Assembly: GCA_944367565.1 (NCBI GenBank)
Contig: CALVWR010000019.1
Location: 1 to 32,684, forward strand
DNA: 32,684 nt
Origin: an uncultured Clostridia bacterium
GTDB taxonomy: Bacteria; Bacillota; Clostridia; Christensenellales; Borkfalkiaceae
Reading direction: 5' to 3'
Made by a program: the position numbers and the translations under genes. This document shows positions 25,285 through 32,684 of this stretch, one piece after another. Numbering within the stretch: position 1 is the stretch's first letter; each line of letters begins with the position of its first letter. A model generated the notes under the pieces. It was given only the letters and a program-made list of their open reading frames with translations. It ran no database searches and was not told the origin of the DNA.

Positions 25285-26436
25285 TTATCCCTCGGGAACG
25301 ATCAGTTCCAGATCCGAATCCGGATAGCTGCAGCACGGATGGAAATAACCGAATTTCTCATCGGCAAGCCGCCGTTTATCTGCGCCCGCAATGGAGAATT
25401 TTCCGGAAACGAGCTTGCTGTGACAATATCCGCATCCGCCTGCCCGACATTTTGAAGGAACGCCGAAGCCCGCGCGCTCCATTGCCGTCAGCACCGTTTC
25501 TTCCGCGCGCGCTACGGTTTCTTTCCGTTCTCCGCTTATATGGACGATCAGGCGATAGACCGCCGGTTTTACGTCGCGCGTTCCGACGCAGTTCGCCTCT
25601 TTCCTGACGCGTTTTCCCGCAATCCCCATTTTCGCCAGCTCTTTGCCGACAAAAGCATACATCGCCTCCGGACCGCACATCATCACCGTAAACTCCTCTT
25701 GCGGCGCATACTTTTTTATGATTTCCGCCGTGACGAATCCATGTTCGTATCCGTTTCGTTTTTCGTCGCTGAGGACGCATACAAAGCGGAATTTTTCACC
25801 AATCAACGCTTTTAACTGATCCGCAAAAATCAGATCTTTTTCCGTTCTCGCCCCGTAGATCAGCGTAAGATCGAAATCCTCGCTTCCCTCCCGGATCGCC
25901 TGCGCCATACTGTAAAACGGCGTTATTCCGCTTCCGCCCGCAACGGCTACGATCTTTTTGCTGTCACGAATTCCGTCGCGGTAGAAGTCTCCCGAAGGAT
26001 CTCCGATGACAAACTCATCTCCCGCTTTGGCGTTTTCATGCAGCCATCCGCTGAAAAATCCCGTCTTTTTCACCGTTACGGATAACTTCTTTTCCCGCAA
26101 TGCCGCATACGGCGACGACGAGACGGCATAGGGCCTTTGCACAAGACTTCCTTCTGCCGACGTACGCACCGTGACATACTGCCCCGCCCGGAAAAACGCA
26201 GGCGAGCTTAAAGTAAACGTATATGTTTTGGTATCGTCCGTTTCGTTTTCGATTCGGGAAAGCACCGCTTTCTGAGGTCCCGGATGCAGAATCGCCGCCG
26301 TTTCGTTTACACGATACGTTTTCGCCAACGGCGCGGGCGATCCTTCCGCAAGATGACGCCTGCGTTTCGGAACCATTTTCTTAAAACGCAACAGATCCAT
26401 GAATCCGAATATCTGTTTTTTGAATTTATATGCCAT
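25285..26436 (-). CDS. Ferredoxin-reductase-like flavoprotein with C-terminal 2Fe-2S domain
   Basis: 383 residues. Order: a basic N-terminal extension (1-50); an FAD-binding FNR domain with RPYAVSSSP (101-109, the RxYSxxS flavin motif); an NAD(P)-binding domain with AGGSGITPF (166-174) and MMCGPEAMY; and a plant-type ferredoxin domain at the end with Cys330, Cys335 and Cys338 (CRAGGCGYC) plus Cys368 or Cys369 (HPCCSYP). It should pass electrons from NAD(P)H through FAD to the iron-sulfur cluster and on to a partner. The start lies 4 bases after the stop of the FAD-dependent oxidoreductase gene, so the two form one operon and the oxidoreductase is the probable electron acceptor. Confidence 0.88.
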   Translation of the reverse strand: MAYKFKKQIFGFMDLLRFKKMVPKRRRHLAEGSPAPLAKTYRVNETAAILHPGPQKAVLSRIENETDDTKTYTFTLSSPAFFRAGQYVTVRTSAEGSLVQRPYAVSSSPYAALREKKLSVTVKKTGFFSGWLHENAKAGDEFVIGDPSGDFYRDGIRDSKKIVAVAGGSGITPFYSMAQAIREGSEDFDLTLIYGARTEKDLIFADQLKALIGEKFRFVCVLSDEKRNGYEHGFVTAEIIKKYAPQEEFTVMMCGPEAMYAFVGKELAKMGIAGKRVRKEANCVGTRDVKPAVYRLIVHISGERKETVARAEETVLTAMERAGFGVPSKCRAGGCGYCHSKLVSGKFSIAGADKRRLADEKFGYFHPCCSYPDSDLELIVPEG

Positions 26437-26440
26437 TGCT

Positions 26441-27964
26441 TCAGCCCTCCTTCTTTAAATCGCCCACGGTCTGTCTGCCGGAAATGTCCCCCGCAAAATA
26501 CGCGCTGGAATATCCCGACAAACGCATCGCATATCCTCCCGCAAACCGCAGCCCGCGCGTTTGATGATCTTCCGCCATCATCATCAGCCGCGGCGTCAGT
26601 CCGTCCCAATACTGCGATTCGTATCCGTAAATCACGCCTTGCGGATGACCGCAATACCGCGCATACGTCATCGGCGTGGCAACGGAAATTTCTTCTATGC
26701 TGTCCGAAATCTTCGTCCCCGTATCTTTCTCAAACCGCTCGATCATCCGCCGGGCAACGCTCTCTTTCGTTCTGAAATAATCTTCCGCTTTCACGTTTCC
26801 CCAGTCGTCGCTCATGTACAGCGTGGTAAAGTACATCATACAGGTGCCTTCCGGGGAACATCCGGGATATGCCCTGTTCAGGCACACCGTTGCCTGCACG
26901 GTATTCGTATCGATCTTTTTCATCAGTTCGTACTGTCTGACGGTATCCATCGTATCGTAAAGAAAATAATTGTGATTTTGAATTCCCAGTTCGTCCGCAC
27001 TCTTATCGAGTCCCAAAAACATGGTAAAACCGCGTCCTGCGAACTTTCGCGCATTGACGGCGCGGATGACTTTTTCCGGTACGCGCTCCATCATGCTGCC
27101 GTATACGACGTGTGGCGAACAGTTTGCCACGACGTGTCTCGTTTCGATTTCCTTCCCGTCGCTTAAAATCACGCCGCTTACCCCGCCGTCTTTGTCCGTA
27201 AGAATCTTTTTCGCCGCAACATTGTACCAGATCTCTCCGCCGAGTTCGCGGATCTTCTCCGCCAGCGCAAGCGAAATTTCATGCGAACGCATCTTCGGCA
27301 TCGCCGCGCCTTTCGTGATATAACGGTATACCATCGATGCATAATGAATAAAGCTCAGATCGTCGCAATGCGCGCCGAGATAGCACCAGTACGCATTGAA
27401 AATGTCTTTCGCTTTTTTCGGCATTCCGATCGCATCGAGAACCTCGTTGACACAATACGATCCGCTTCGGACAAAATTTCCGTATTCCGATACCATGATC
27501 TTGGAATCGGTTTTCCCGTTTGCCGAATTGCTGTACGCCTGCGCCGCATGAATGTTTTCCGCCAGCGCAAAAAAACGTTCCATCGAAGGACGGCTGCCCG
27601 GCACATACCGTTCCATTTTATCGATGAACGCCTTCACGCCGAACGGCATCGTCGCATCGAGTTTTTCCGCGCGCGAAATGACGCGGTACGCCTCCGGAAT
27701 CTGCAGCCATTCGATCTTGTCGGTAACACCGAGAGAATCAAATAAATCCCGCACATCCCCCGGATCTTCCGCCGTACCGAAATCGTTCAATTCGTGCAGG
27801 GACGCTTCAAACTCAAACCTTCCCCGCCGAAAACTCGTGGCGAATCCGCCCGGAAGATTGTGTTTTTCCACGAGCAATACCTTCGCGCCCCCCTGCAACA
27901 GACGGATTGCCGCCACAAGTCCGCCGTTTCCCGCGCCGATCACAACGGCATCAAATTTTGTCAT
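26441..27964 (-). CDS. FAD-dependent oxidoreductase, CrtI / retinol-saturase-like
   Basis: 507 residues. The N-terminal Rossmann motif is VIGAGNGGLVAA (8-19), then VEKHNLPGGFATSFRRGRFEF, the signature of phytoene-desaturase and retinol-saturase-like enzymes. ASLHELNDFG follows as in that group. The C-terminal FAD motif is GLRFAGGYAMRLSGYSSAY. These enzymes add or remove hydrogen across carbon-carbon double bonds of lipophilic substrates. No carotenoid genes (crtB, crtE) are near, so I do not call it crtI. Its operon partner supplies an electron route from NAD(P)H, which favours a reductase (saturase) over a desaturase. ATG with AAAGGAGG; promoter at 28027-28055. Confidence 0.85.
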   Translation of the reverse strand: MTKFDAVVIGAGNGGLVAAIRLLQGGAKVLLVEKHNLPGGFATSFRRGRFEFEASLHELNDFGTAEDPGDVRDLFDSLGVTDKIEWLQIPEAYRVISRAEKLDATMPFGVKAFIDKMERYVPGSRPSMERFFALAENIHAAQAYSNSANGKTDSKIMVSEYGNFVRSGSYCVNEVLDAIGMPKKAKDIFNAYWCYLGAHCDDLSFIHYASMVYRYITKGAAMPKMRSHEISLALAEKIRELGGEIWYNVAAKKILTDKDGGVSGVILSDGKEIETRHVVANCSPHVVYGSMMERVPEKVIRAVNARKFAGRGFTMFLGLDKSADELGIQNHNYFLYDTMDTVRQYELMKKIDTNTVQATVCLNRAYPGCSPEGTCMMYFTTLYMSDDWGNVKAEDYFRTKESVARRMIERFEKDTGTKISDSIEEISVATPMTYARYCGHPQGVIYGYESQYWDGLTPRLMMMAEDHQTRGLRFAGGYAMRLSGYSSAYFAGDISGRQTVGDLKKEG

Positions 27965-28026
27965 GTCATCCTCCTTTCCCGATCGTTGCCCCCGCTTTTT
28001 TGCGTTTGCATCCGTCGATTTTTCAT

Positions 28027-28055
28027 ATTATATCATCCTATAAAGCGTTTGTAAA
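28027..28055 (-). promoter_or_regulatory. Promoter of the oxidoreductase / ferredoxin-reductase operon
   Basis: Minus strand -35 TTTACA (28050-28055), a 17-base spacer and -10 TATAAT (28027-28032), about 60 bases before the start codon. Confidence 0.7.
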
Positions 28056-28158
28056 TATTCATTTTGAAATTTTGCTTTTCATTTGCCGCTTTTTGTAAAA
28101 ATTATGCCGCGTTGCAGAATTTTTATGCGGATTTTCATCGATTCGGCATTGTATGCGA

Positions 28159-28198
28159 AAGCCGCCGCGGCGACGCAAATATGTCGCCGCGGCGGCTT
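28159..28198 (-). terminator. 16-bp GC-rich hairpin after the TIM-barrel glycosidase gene
   Basis: AAGCCGCCGCGGCGAC pairs perfectly with 28183-28198 around loop GCAAATAT. It lies about 90 bases past the stop codon and is followed on the minus strand only by TCG after its own TT end, so termination is probable but not canonical. The rest of 27965-28287 holds only the oxidoreductase promoter. Confidence 0.5.
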
Positions 28199-28287
28199 GT
28201 GTCCCCCGAAAGAAACCGTCATATTCATTTTGACAATACGCTTTTCGCCTTTTCGATCGGAAAACCGCGTCCGCGCCTTCGTGCGTT

Positions 28288-30144
28288 TTATTTCTCTTCG
28301 CACAAAAACAGCGCGTACTCAAACGGCGCGAGATCGCGTATTTTCACTTTAACGCCCGTCTTTGTCCGTTCGTAACCGATCGCAACGACCTGCCCGTCCG
28401 TTTCGATCCTGCTCACCGTTTCAAAATTTCCCTTCACTTCCGCAAAGAGTTCCGCATCGGCATCCAGACTGCAATTGATCACGCCGATCAGCGTTTTTCC
28501 CTCGCTTTCCCGACAACAGATGTGCGTTTTGCAATCCCCGTAACATTTTGCCGGCATGCCGCCGCTCAGATAATCGAGTACGTTCATAAGTTGCGTCTGC
28601 TTTTCCCTGCAACGGAAAAATTCCGGGAAAAAATACCCCATCACGCATACCCGTCCGCCCAGCTCGTTCCGATAAACCGTGCAAGCGGCGCCCTTTTTCT
28701 CGTGGTTGATATTTTCCAGATCGCAAAGCACTTCACACCCGTCCTTTACGCGGTATGTGTAAACCTTTTTCTCCATATCCCAGAAATTCATGTAAACATC
28801 GCGCTTATATCCGGCAAATTGCCCGTTGAAACGGCTTGCCGTAAAACGCTCGCTCATGCCGTTGTCGTATACGTTTTCGACTTCCACGCCGCAATAACGC
28901 GAAAATCCGCGCGCACTCAGTTTTTGAAACGCTTCTCCGTCGATCAGAACGCCTTTGGCAAGCGCGTCAATGATCTGACCGTTTGACATCTTGTCTGCGT
29001 CTTCCCCGCAAAGAACAAGCGCACAGGCATCATCGGCGCATACTGCCAGCGGCACGCCGATCTTTGCAAACGCCAAACACGCCGCACGGTTTCCGAATAT
29101 TCCCCGGTTCTTACCGTTTTGCGAAACATCCGCAATCCGATCCCATTGCCGGCTCCGTCCTTTGATCGTATCCATCAGCCGCTGATAACTGCCGATAAAC
29201 GCGTTAAATAAAATTCCGTTACATCCGTACAGCAGAGACAGCGCGCACTCCGTCCGGATCGCCGTCTGCGACTTCGCAAATTCCTGATAGGGAAAATTTT
29301 CGAACTCATATTGAATGTCGTCCGCCGTTTCGGGATACATTGCAATCTGAAGCCCCACGTCAAACCCTTTTCTGATCAGATCATCCGGAACATCGTCCTG
29401 ATAAAATCCTCCGCCCGGACGCAACATCGTCGCCTTAAATTGCTCAATCCATTCTTTTTCCTTCCATTCGGGCGTCGTCATAAACCCGATTTTTATCGAG
29501 CCGTCGACCGCGTGTATCGCCTTTTCGATCTCTTTTGCCAAAGCGGTATATATCGATCTGCGAAAAGCGTCGAACGCCCGTCTTACCTTTTCATCCCGCC
29601 CGATTGCCCGCACAAGCGTTTCCCTATCGAATACTTCGCCGTATTCCGCCGAAAAATCCGCAACGCACTTCGGACAAAAACAGGGATTTTTCACCCCGTG
29701 TCTCGGAATCCGGAAATCATCGTCTATCCAGATAAACGACGGTTTACTTTCCGCGATCAGAGCGTAACGCCTCGTTATATAATCGAGATATTCCTCCGAA
29801 TTGATGCACGGACAGGAACGGGATACCGATCCGTCGTCCCCGACCATCGTCTGCATGGGCGGTTTTGCCAGAACGTCAAAGCTCTCGTCGAGATGCCCGA
29901 CGGTAGACAGAACGTTCACCCCGACGCTCTTTACCCCCGCCTCACGGTATTTTTCCATTCGCTCTTTCAGCACCTTTGCCGATTCCTTCTGCCATTCGAG
30001 CGGCCAGTATCCGTGATGAGAATATTCCGCAAACAACGTAATCTCGTCGATGATCCCGACGTTCTTTTTTACAAATTCCAGATTCTCTGCGAACGCCTTA
30101 TCCGTAAAATACAGATTATATCCGAAACGGTATGCCTTTTTCAT
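28288..30144 (-). CDS. TIM-barrel glycoside-hydrolase-like protein, cytosolic
   Basis: 618 residues. The N-terminal half looks like a (beta/alpha)8 barrel: FGYNLYFTD, IDEITLFAEYSHHGYWPLEW, KSVGVNVLSTVG, then SFIWIDDDFRIPRHG (137-150) with an acidic cluster Asp141-143 and a Cys triad Cys155, Cys157, Cys160 (CFCPKC) that may bind metal. The C-terminal half resembles the trimerisation and beta-sandwich domains of GH42-like enzymes and ends APFEYALFLCEEK. I cannot assign a family. The start is the ATG at 30144 where the conserved part begins (KKAYRFGYN). A longer frame adds 51 low-complexity residues over the promoter. No signal peptide. It is divergent from the GH127-type gene and probably acts in the same pathway. 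Confidence 0.7.
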   Translation of the reverse strand: MKKAYRFGYNLYFTDKAFAENLEFVKKNVGIIDEITLFAEYSHHGYWPLEWQKESAKVLKERMEKYREAGVKSVGVNVLSTVGHLDESFDVLAKPPMQTMVGDDGSVSRSCPCINSEEYLDYITRRYALIAESKPSFIWIDDDFRIPRHGVKNPCFCPKCVADFSAEYGEVFDRETLVRAIGRDEKVRRAFDAFRRSIYTALAKEIEKAIHAVDGSIKIGFMTTPEWKEKEWIEQFKATMLRPGGGFYQDDVPDDLIRKGFDVGLQIAMYPETADDIQYEFENFPYQEFAKSQTAIRTECALSLLYGCNGILFNAFIGSYQRLMDTIKGRSRQWDRIADVSQNGKNRGIFGNRAACLAFAKIGVPLAVCADDACALVLCGEDADKMSNGQIIDALAKGVLIDGEAFQKLSARGFSRYCGVEVENVYDNGMSERFTASRFNGQFAGYKRDVYMNFWDMEKKVYTYRVKDGCEVLCDLENINHEKKGAACTVYRNELGGRVCVMGYFFPEFFRCREKQTQLMNVLDYLSGGMPAKCYGDCKTHICCRESEGKTLIGVINCSLDADAELFAEVKGNFETVSRIETDGQVVAIGYERTKTGVKVKIRDLAPFEYALFLCEEK

Positions 30145-30249
30145 CTCGCATTTTTCCTCTTTTTCGCATTTTTTGCGTTTATACCGGAAAACCCGCTGCC
30201 ATCCGACGGTTTTTTCCTTCGCCGTCGCCACTCGGCGGTTCCTGAATAC

Positions 30250-30277
30250 AGTGTAGCATAAAAAAAGCGGAAAGCAA
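30250..30277 (-). promoter_or_regulatory. Promoter of the TIM-barrel glycosidase gene
   Basis: Minus strand -35 TTGCTT (30272-30277), a 16-base spacer and -10 TACACT (30250-30255). It lies about 100 bases from the opposing promoter of the GH127-type gene. Confidence 0.5.
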
Positions 30278-30375
30278 ACCGTTTGCAGGAAAAACATAAG
30301 TTTTTAAGGTTTTTCTTTTCCGGAGCGGACGCGGCGGTCCATAGGAACATTCCCGCTTTACGCACCGTCCGCCGC

Positions 30376-30404
30376 TTGACAAAAAAACAACGGTTTTGTA
30401 TAAT
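30376..30404 (+). promoter_or_regulatory. Consensus promoter of the GH127-type gene
   Basis: -35 TTGACA (30376-30381), a 17-base spacer and -10 TATAAT (30399-30404), both perfect. The leader is about 20 bases and contains GGAGG. Confidence 0.88.
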
Positions 30405-30433
30405 AAACGCGAGATCGACGCGGAGGAAAAATG

Positions 30434-32281
30434 ATGAAAACGTATGCAAATTTCAGCGACCTGCCGGACAGGACGGCATCGTTGCTGCGCCCGACGGACG
30501 TTCGCCTGCACGGCATTGCCGAAGCCATCGTGCGCTTTCCCGAACAGAAACAGCTTTTAGATGACGAAACATGGGCGTTGTTCGTCAATCAGTTCCGCCT
30601 GCATTCCGATGCGCAGGATGAAGGATGGCGCGGCGAATACTGGGGAAAAATGATGCGCGGCGGCTGTATGACCTATGCCGTTACGAAAAACGAAAAACTT
30701 TACCGTTCCCTTTTGTTGACGGTCAAAGATCTTCTTACCGTACAGGAGGAATTCGGACGCATTTCGACCTATACCGCGGATAAAGAATTCTGCGGCTGGG
30801 ATATGTGGTGTCGTAAATATGTGATGCTGGGGTTGGAATATTTTTACGACATCTGCAAAAATCAGGCGTTGAAACGAAAGATCGTGAACGTTCTGCGCAA
30901 GCAGGCGGACGCCATCGTAAAGCGCGTGGGAAACGGTAAAAACAAGATCCCCGTTACTCAAACGTCCGGGTTCTGGGGAGGGATGAATTCTTCTTCCATA
31001 CTGGAACCTTTCGTGAAACTGTACAATTTAACGCAGATTCCGAAATATCTCAACTTTTCGAAATATCTCGTGAAAACGGGTTTCTGCAAAGACATCAACC
31101 TGTGGAAAGCGGCGCTTCAAAACCGGCCGCCTTACACCTATCCGCAGACCAAAGCCTACGAAATGATGAGTTGTTTTGAAGGACTTTTGGAATATTATCT
31201 CGTCACGAAGGAAGAAAAGTATCTCGACGCCGTCCTTCGCTTCGGGGAACTCGTGGCGGAGACCGACATCACGATCATCGGCTGCGCGGGATGCAGCGAC
31301 GAACTGTTCGACCACTCCGCAGAAAAGCAGACCGAGCGCGTCGATATCCATATGCAGGAAACGTGCGTGACCGTCACCTGGATGAAATTTAATTACCGTC
31401 TGTTGCTCCTCACCGGCGAAAGCCGCTACGCCGACCGCATCGAACGTTCCGCGCTCAACGCCCTTGCCGGCGCAATGAACACGCGCGATCAGACGATGAC
31501 GCGTTCCGAAGCCTGCGTATGGGAAGGAAACAAGCTGGTCGTTGACAAACACGAGTCCTATCCGTTCGACAGCTACAGTCCCCTGACCGTCAACCGCCGC
31601 GGAAGGCGCGTCGGCGGCTACAAACGTCTGCAAAACGGGCGCTCCTACGGTTGCTGCGCCTGTATCGGAAGCGCGGGAACGGCGATCACGGGGCTGTTTT
31701 CCGTTCTCGAAAGCGACGGGGGCGTGTATGTCAATCTATATAATGCCTGCCGTTTCACGGCGGACGGAGGAAAATTTGAAGGCGAACTTTCCGCCAATCT
31801 CTGCCGTTCGGGCAACGTGAAGATCAGAATCCGCGGAAACGGAAAATATCGGCTCGGACTGCGGATTCCCGCATGGAGCGAAACGTTCGACGTATGCGTG
31901 GACGGCGTCAAGGCGGAATTTCTGCGCGAACGCGGTTATGCCGTTCTCGATCGGGAATGGTCGGAAAACGTCGTGACGGTCAAGCTCGACGCAAAAGTAA
32001 AACTGCACGAGCAAAACGGTAAGATCGCGCTGACGAAAGGTCCGTTTGTCCTGGCGCGCGATTCCGCATTTTTCGGCGACATTTCCCTGCCCGTACATAT
32101 CGTGCCGAACGCAAAGAACGAAGTTGTCGCGGAAACGGTGCAGAACATGAATTTCCCTTCCGAGATCGCCCTGCGCATCCCCACGGAAAACGGACGGATT
32201 ACCGTTTGCGACTATGCCTCCGCCGGAAAAAATTATGACGACGAGACCTGCGACATCACCGTGTGGATGCCGGAACAATAG
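30434..32281 (+). CDS. GH127-type glycosidase (DUF1680, beta-L-arabinofuranosidase-like)
   Basis: 615 residues (616 if the ATG three bases earlier is used; GGAGG at 30422-30426 is better spaced for 30434). The (alpha/alpha)6 barrel of the DUF1680 family carries the zinc-thiolate site of GH127 enzymes: Glu-Thr-Cys at 310-312 and the Cys pair 408-409 (YGCCACIG), numbering from the first ATG. These equal the Glu, Cys, nucleophile Cys and Cys ligands of HypBA1. Glu291 (SDELF) is a candidate general acid. The beta-sandwich C-terminus includes RIPAWSE and KGPFVLAR, both typical. There is no signal peptide, so it acts in the cytosol on an imported oligosaccharide. The CCPPN seen in characterised members is CCACI here, so specificity may differ. 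Confidence 0.85.
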   Translation: MKTYANFSDLPDRTASLLRPTDVRLHGIAEAIVRFPEQKQLLDDETWALFVNQFRLHSDAQDEGWRGEYWGKMMRGGCMTYAVTKNEKLYRSLLLTVKDLLTVQEEFGRISTYTADKEFCGWDMWCRKYVMLGLEYFYDICKNQALKRKIVNVLRKQADAIVKRVGNGKNKIPVTQTSGFWGGMNSSSILEPFVKLYNLTQIPKYLNFSKYLVKTGFCKDINLWKAALQNRPPYTYPQTKAYEMMSCFEGLLEYYLVTKEEKYLDAVLRFGELVAETDITIIGCAGCSDELFDHSAEKQTERVDIHMQETCVTVTWMKFNYRLLLLTGESRYADRIERSALNALAGAMNTRDQTMTRSEACVWEGNKLVVDKHESYPFDSYSPLTVNRRGRRVGGYKRLQNGRSYGCCACIGSAGTAITGLFSVLESDGGVYVNLYNACRFTADGGKFEGELSANLCRSGNVKIRIRGNGKYRLGLRIPAWSETFDVCVDGVKAEFLRERGYAVLDREWSENVVTVKLDAKVKLHEQNGKIALTKGPFVLARDSAFFGDISLPVHIVPNAKNEVVAETVQNMNFPSEIALRIPTENGRITVCDYASAGKNYDDETCDITVWMPEQ

Positions 32282-32298
32282 CTTGCAATACAAAACGA

Positions 32299-32340
32299 AG
32301 CCCGGCTGCGGCAACCGATTGCCGCAGCCGGGCTTTTTCC
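32299..32340 (+). terminator. Terminator of the GH127-type gene
   Basis: 15-bp perfect stem GCCCGGCTGCGGCAA / TTGCCGCAGCCGGGC (32300-32333, loop CCGA) followed by TTTTT, 18 bases after the stop codon. Confidence 0.97.
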
Positions 32341-32379
32341 GTATCCGTGCACCCCGTCCTGCGCGGGACATATCTTTAT

Positions 32380-32606
32380 ACAATAATCATCCACCCGCAT
32401 AGCGGGTGGTTTTTATTTTTCGGGCATAGCCCTTGTTCACTGGCGTAACGCAAATGCGTTTTTTCGTTGGCCTGCCAGCCATGCATTGGTTACTTGCTAC
32501 CCGTCAACGGGTCTCTCGGGTCAAAAATACTTAATTGGTCTGCTTCTTTGTCTGTCTTTAATTGATTTGCAACATATTCTTGTATCGCTTTCCCATTCTT
32601 TCCTAC
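32380..32606 (-). mobile_element. IS200/IS605-type element remnant (right end)
   Basis: Read on the minus strand this holds the end of an IS200 transposase gene, a 3' untranslated part with small hairpins (TGCGTT/AACGCA near 32447-32460, GGGCATAGCCC near 32422), and the end hairpin CCACCCGC-ATA-GCGGGTGG (32391-32409). IS200/IS605 elements carry such subterminal hairpins, recognised by TnpA as single strands, and lack terminal inverted repeats. The outer cleavage point, probably within 32370-32390, cannot be fixed. Confidence 0.75.
32490..32606 (-). pseudogene. tnpA: C-terminal piece of IS200 transposase tnpA
   Basis: About 39 residues, starting VGKNGKAIQEYVANQLK and ending ADQLSIFDPRDPLTGSK before a TAA at 32490-32492. 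This matches the tail of IS200-type Y1 transposases, which read TVGRN..., then the catalytic helix with YxxNQ (here EYVANQ, Tyr nucleophile and metal-binding Gln) and a final DPFTG. The HUH metal motif and the rest of the protein are missing, because at 32607 the sequence switches to the end of another insertion sequence. The rest of the gene may lie beyond that element, outside this window. Confidence 0.8.
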
Positions 32607-32684
32607 TGTTGACACCTAATTTTATGGACACTCTGAAGGTAAGGGGGTAGAGCAAAGAAAAAGTGTATGGGCGATTGGCTCATA
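32607..32684 (+). mobile_element. Left end of a second insertion sequence, IS3-like
   Basis: TGTTGACACC followed by TAATTTTATGGACACTC (32607-32633) has the form of the terminal inverted repeat of IS3-family elements, which begin TG. It interrupts the IS200 tnpA frame at 32606/32607. Beyond it the sequence is purine-rich (AAGGTAAGGGGG) and could hold the ribosome site of the first transposase frame. Only 78 bases are visible, so family and length are uncertain. Confidence 0.5.

Noticed and set aside
28159-28198. Small RNA gene
   Set aside because: It is a single GC-rich hairpin with no promoter of its own. A transcript end for the gene at 28288 is the simpler reading.

Overview
The window looks like chromosomal DNA from a low-to-mid GC Bacillota (Clostridia-like) bacterium, probably a gut anaerobe. 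The evidence is a CIRCE-controlled groES-groEL operon, many consensus sigma-A promoters (TTGACA-N17-TATAAT), strong AGGAGG ribosome sites, encoded CCA ends on tRNAs, a ComEB-type dCMP deaminase, a DUF4250 protein, a BspA-like leucine-rich-repeat remnant and several carbohydrate-active enzymes. I cannot name a species from the sequence alone.

Layout. Positions 1-2980 hold housekeeping genes: tRNA-Ser(UGA), dCMP deaminase and groESL with its heat-shock operator. Positions 3044-7715 are a carbohydrate block. An intact MFS transporter overlaps a beta-propeller glycoside-hydrolase-like gene. Next to them is a decayed sugar-binding protein gene, head to head with the surviving DNA-binding end of an AraC-type regulator. 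Positions 7716-9792 hold a TetR regulator with repeated operator-like sites, four copies of an 85-bp tandem repeat, and a cytidylate-kinase-like gene. Positions 10034-12385 hold a TPR-type glycosyltransferase, a tiny DUF4250 gene and an HSL-type esterase.

Positions 12671-20974 are read leftwards: uvrB, uvrA, an ECF sigma factor, a membrane anti-sigma factor and a lipoprotein. The lipoprotein carries the RsgI-like Asn-Pro motif that the anti-sigma protein appears to lack. Positions 21046-22826 contain small membrane proteins, including a tandem pair of paralogues and a PH-domain protein. A tRNA-Ser(GCU) at 22957 is followed by a 5'-truncated surface-protein gene, bidirectional terminators and a small membrane protein. 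Positions 25285-27964 encode a two-gene redox operon: a CrtI/retinol-saturase-like flavoprotein and a ferredoxin reductase with its own 2Fe-2S domain. Positions 28288-32281 hold two divergent, apparently cytoplasmic glycosidase genes, a TIM-barrel type and a GH127-type. The last 300 bases are mobile DNA: the tail of an IS200-type tnpA, cut by what looks like the end of another insertion sequence.

The most interesting points are the split RsgI-like sensing module behind the ECF sigma factor, the 85-bp repeat whose hairpin stem is conserved while its loop varies, the deletion-like junction between sugar-binding and AraC remnants, the redox pair of unknown substrate, and the divergent glycosidase pair. 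All functions are inferred from reading protein motifs. No database search was possible.
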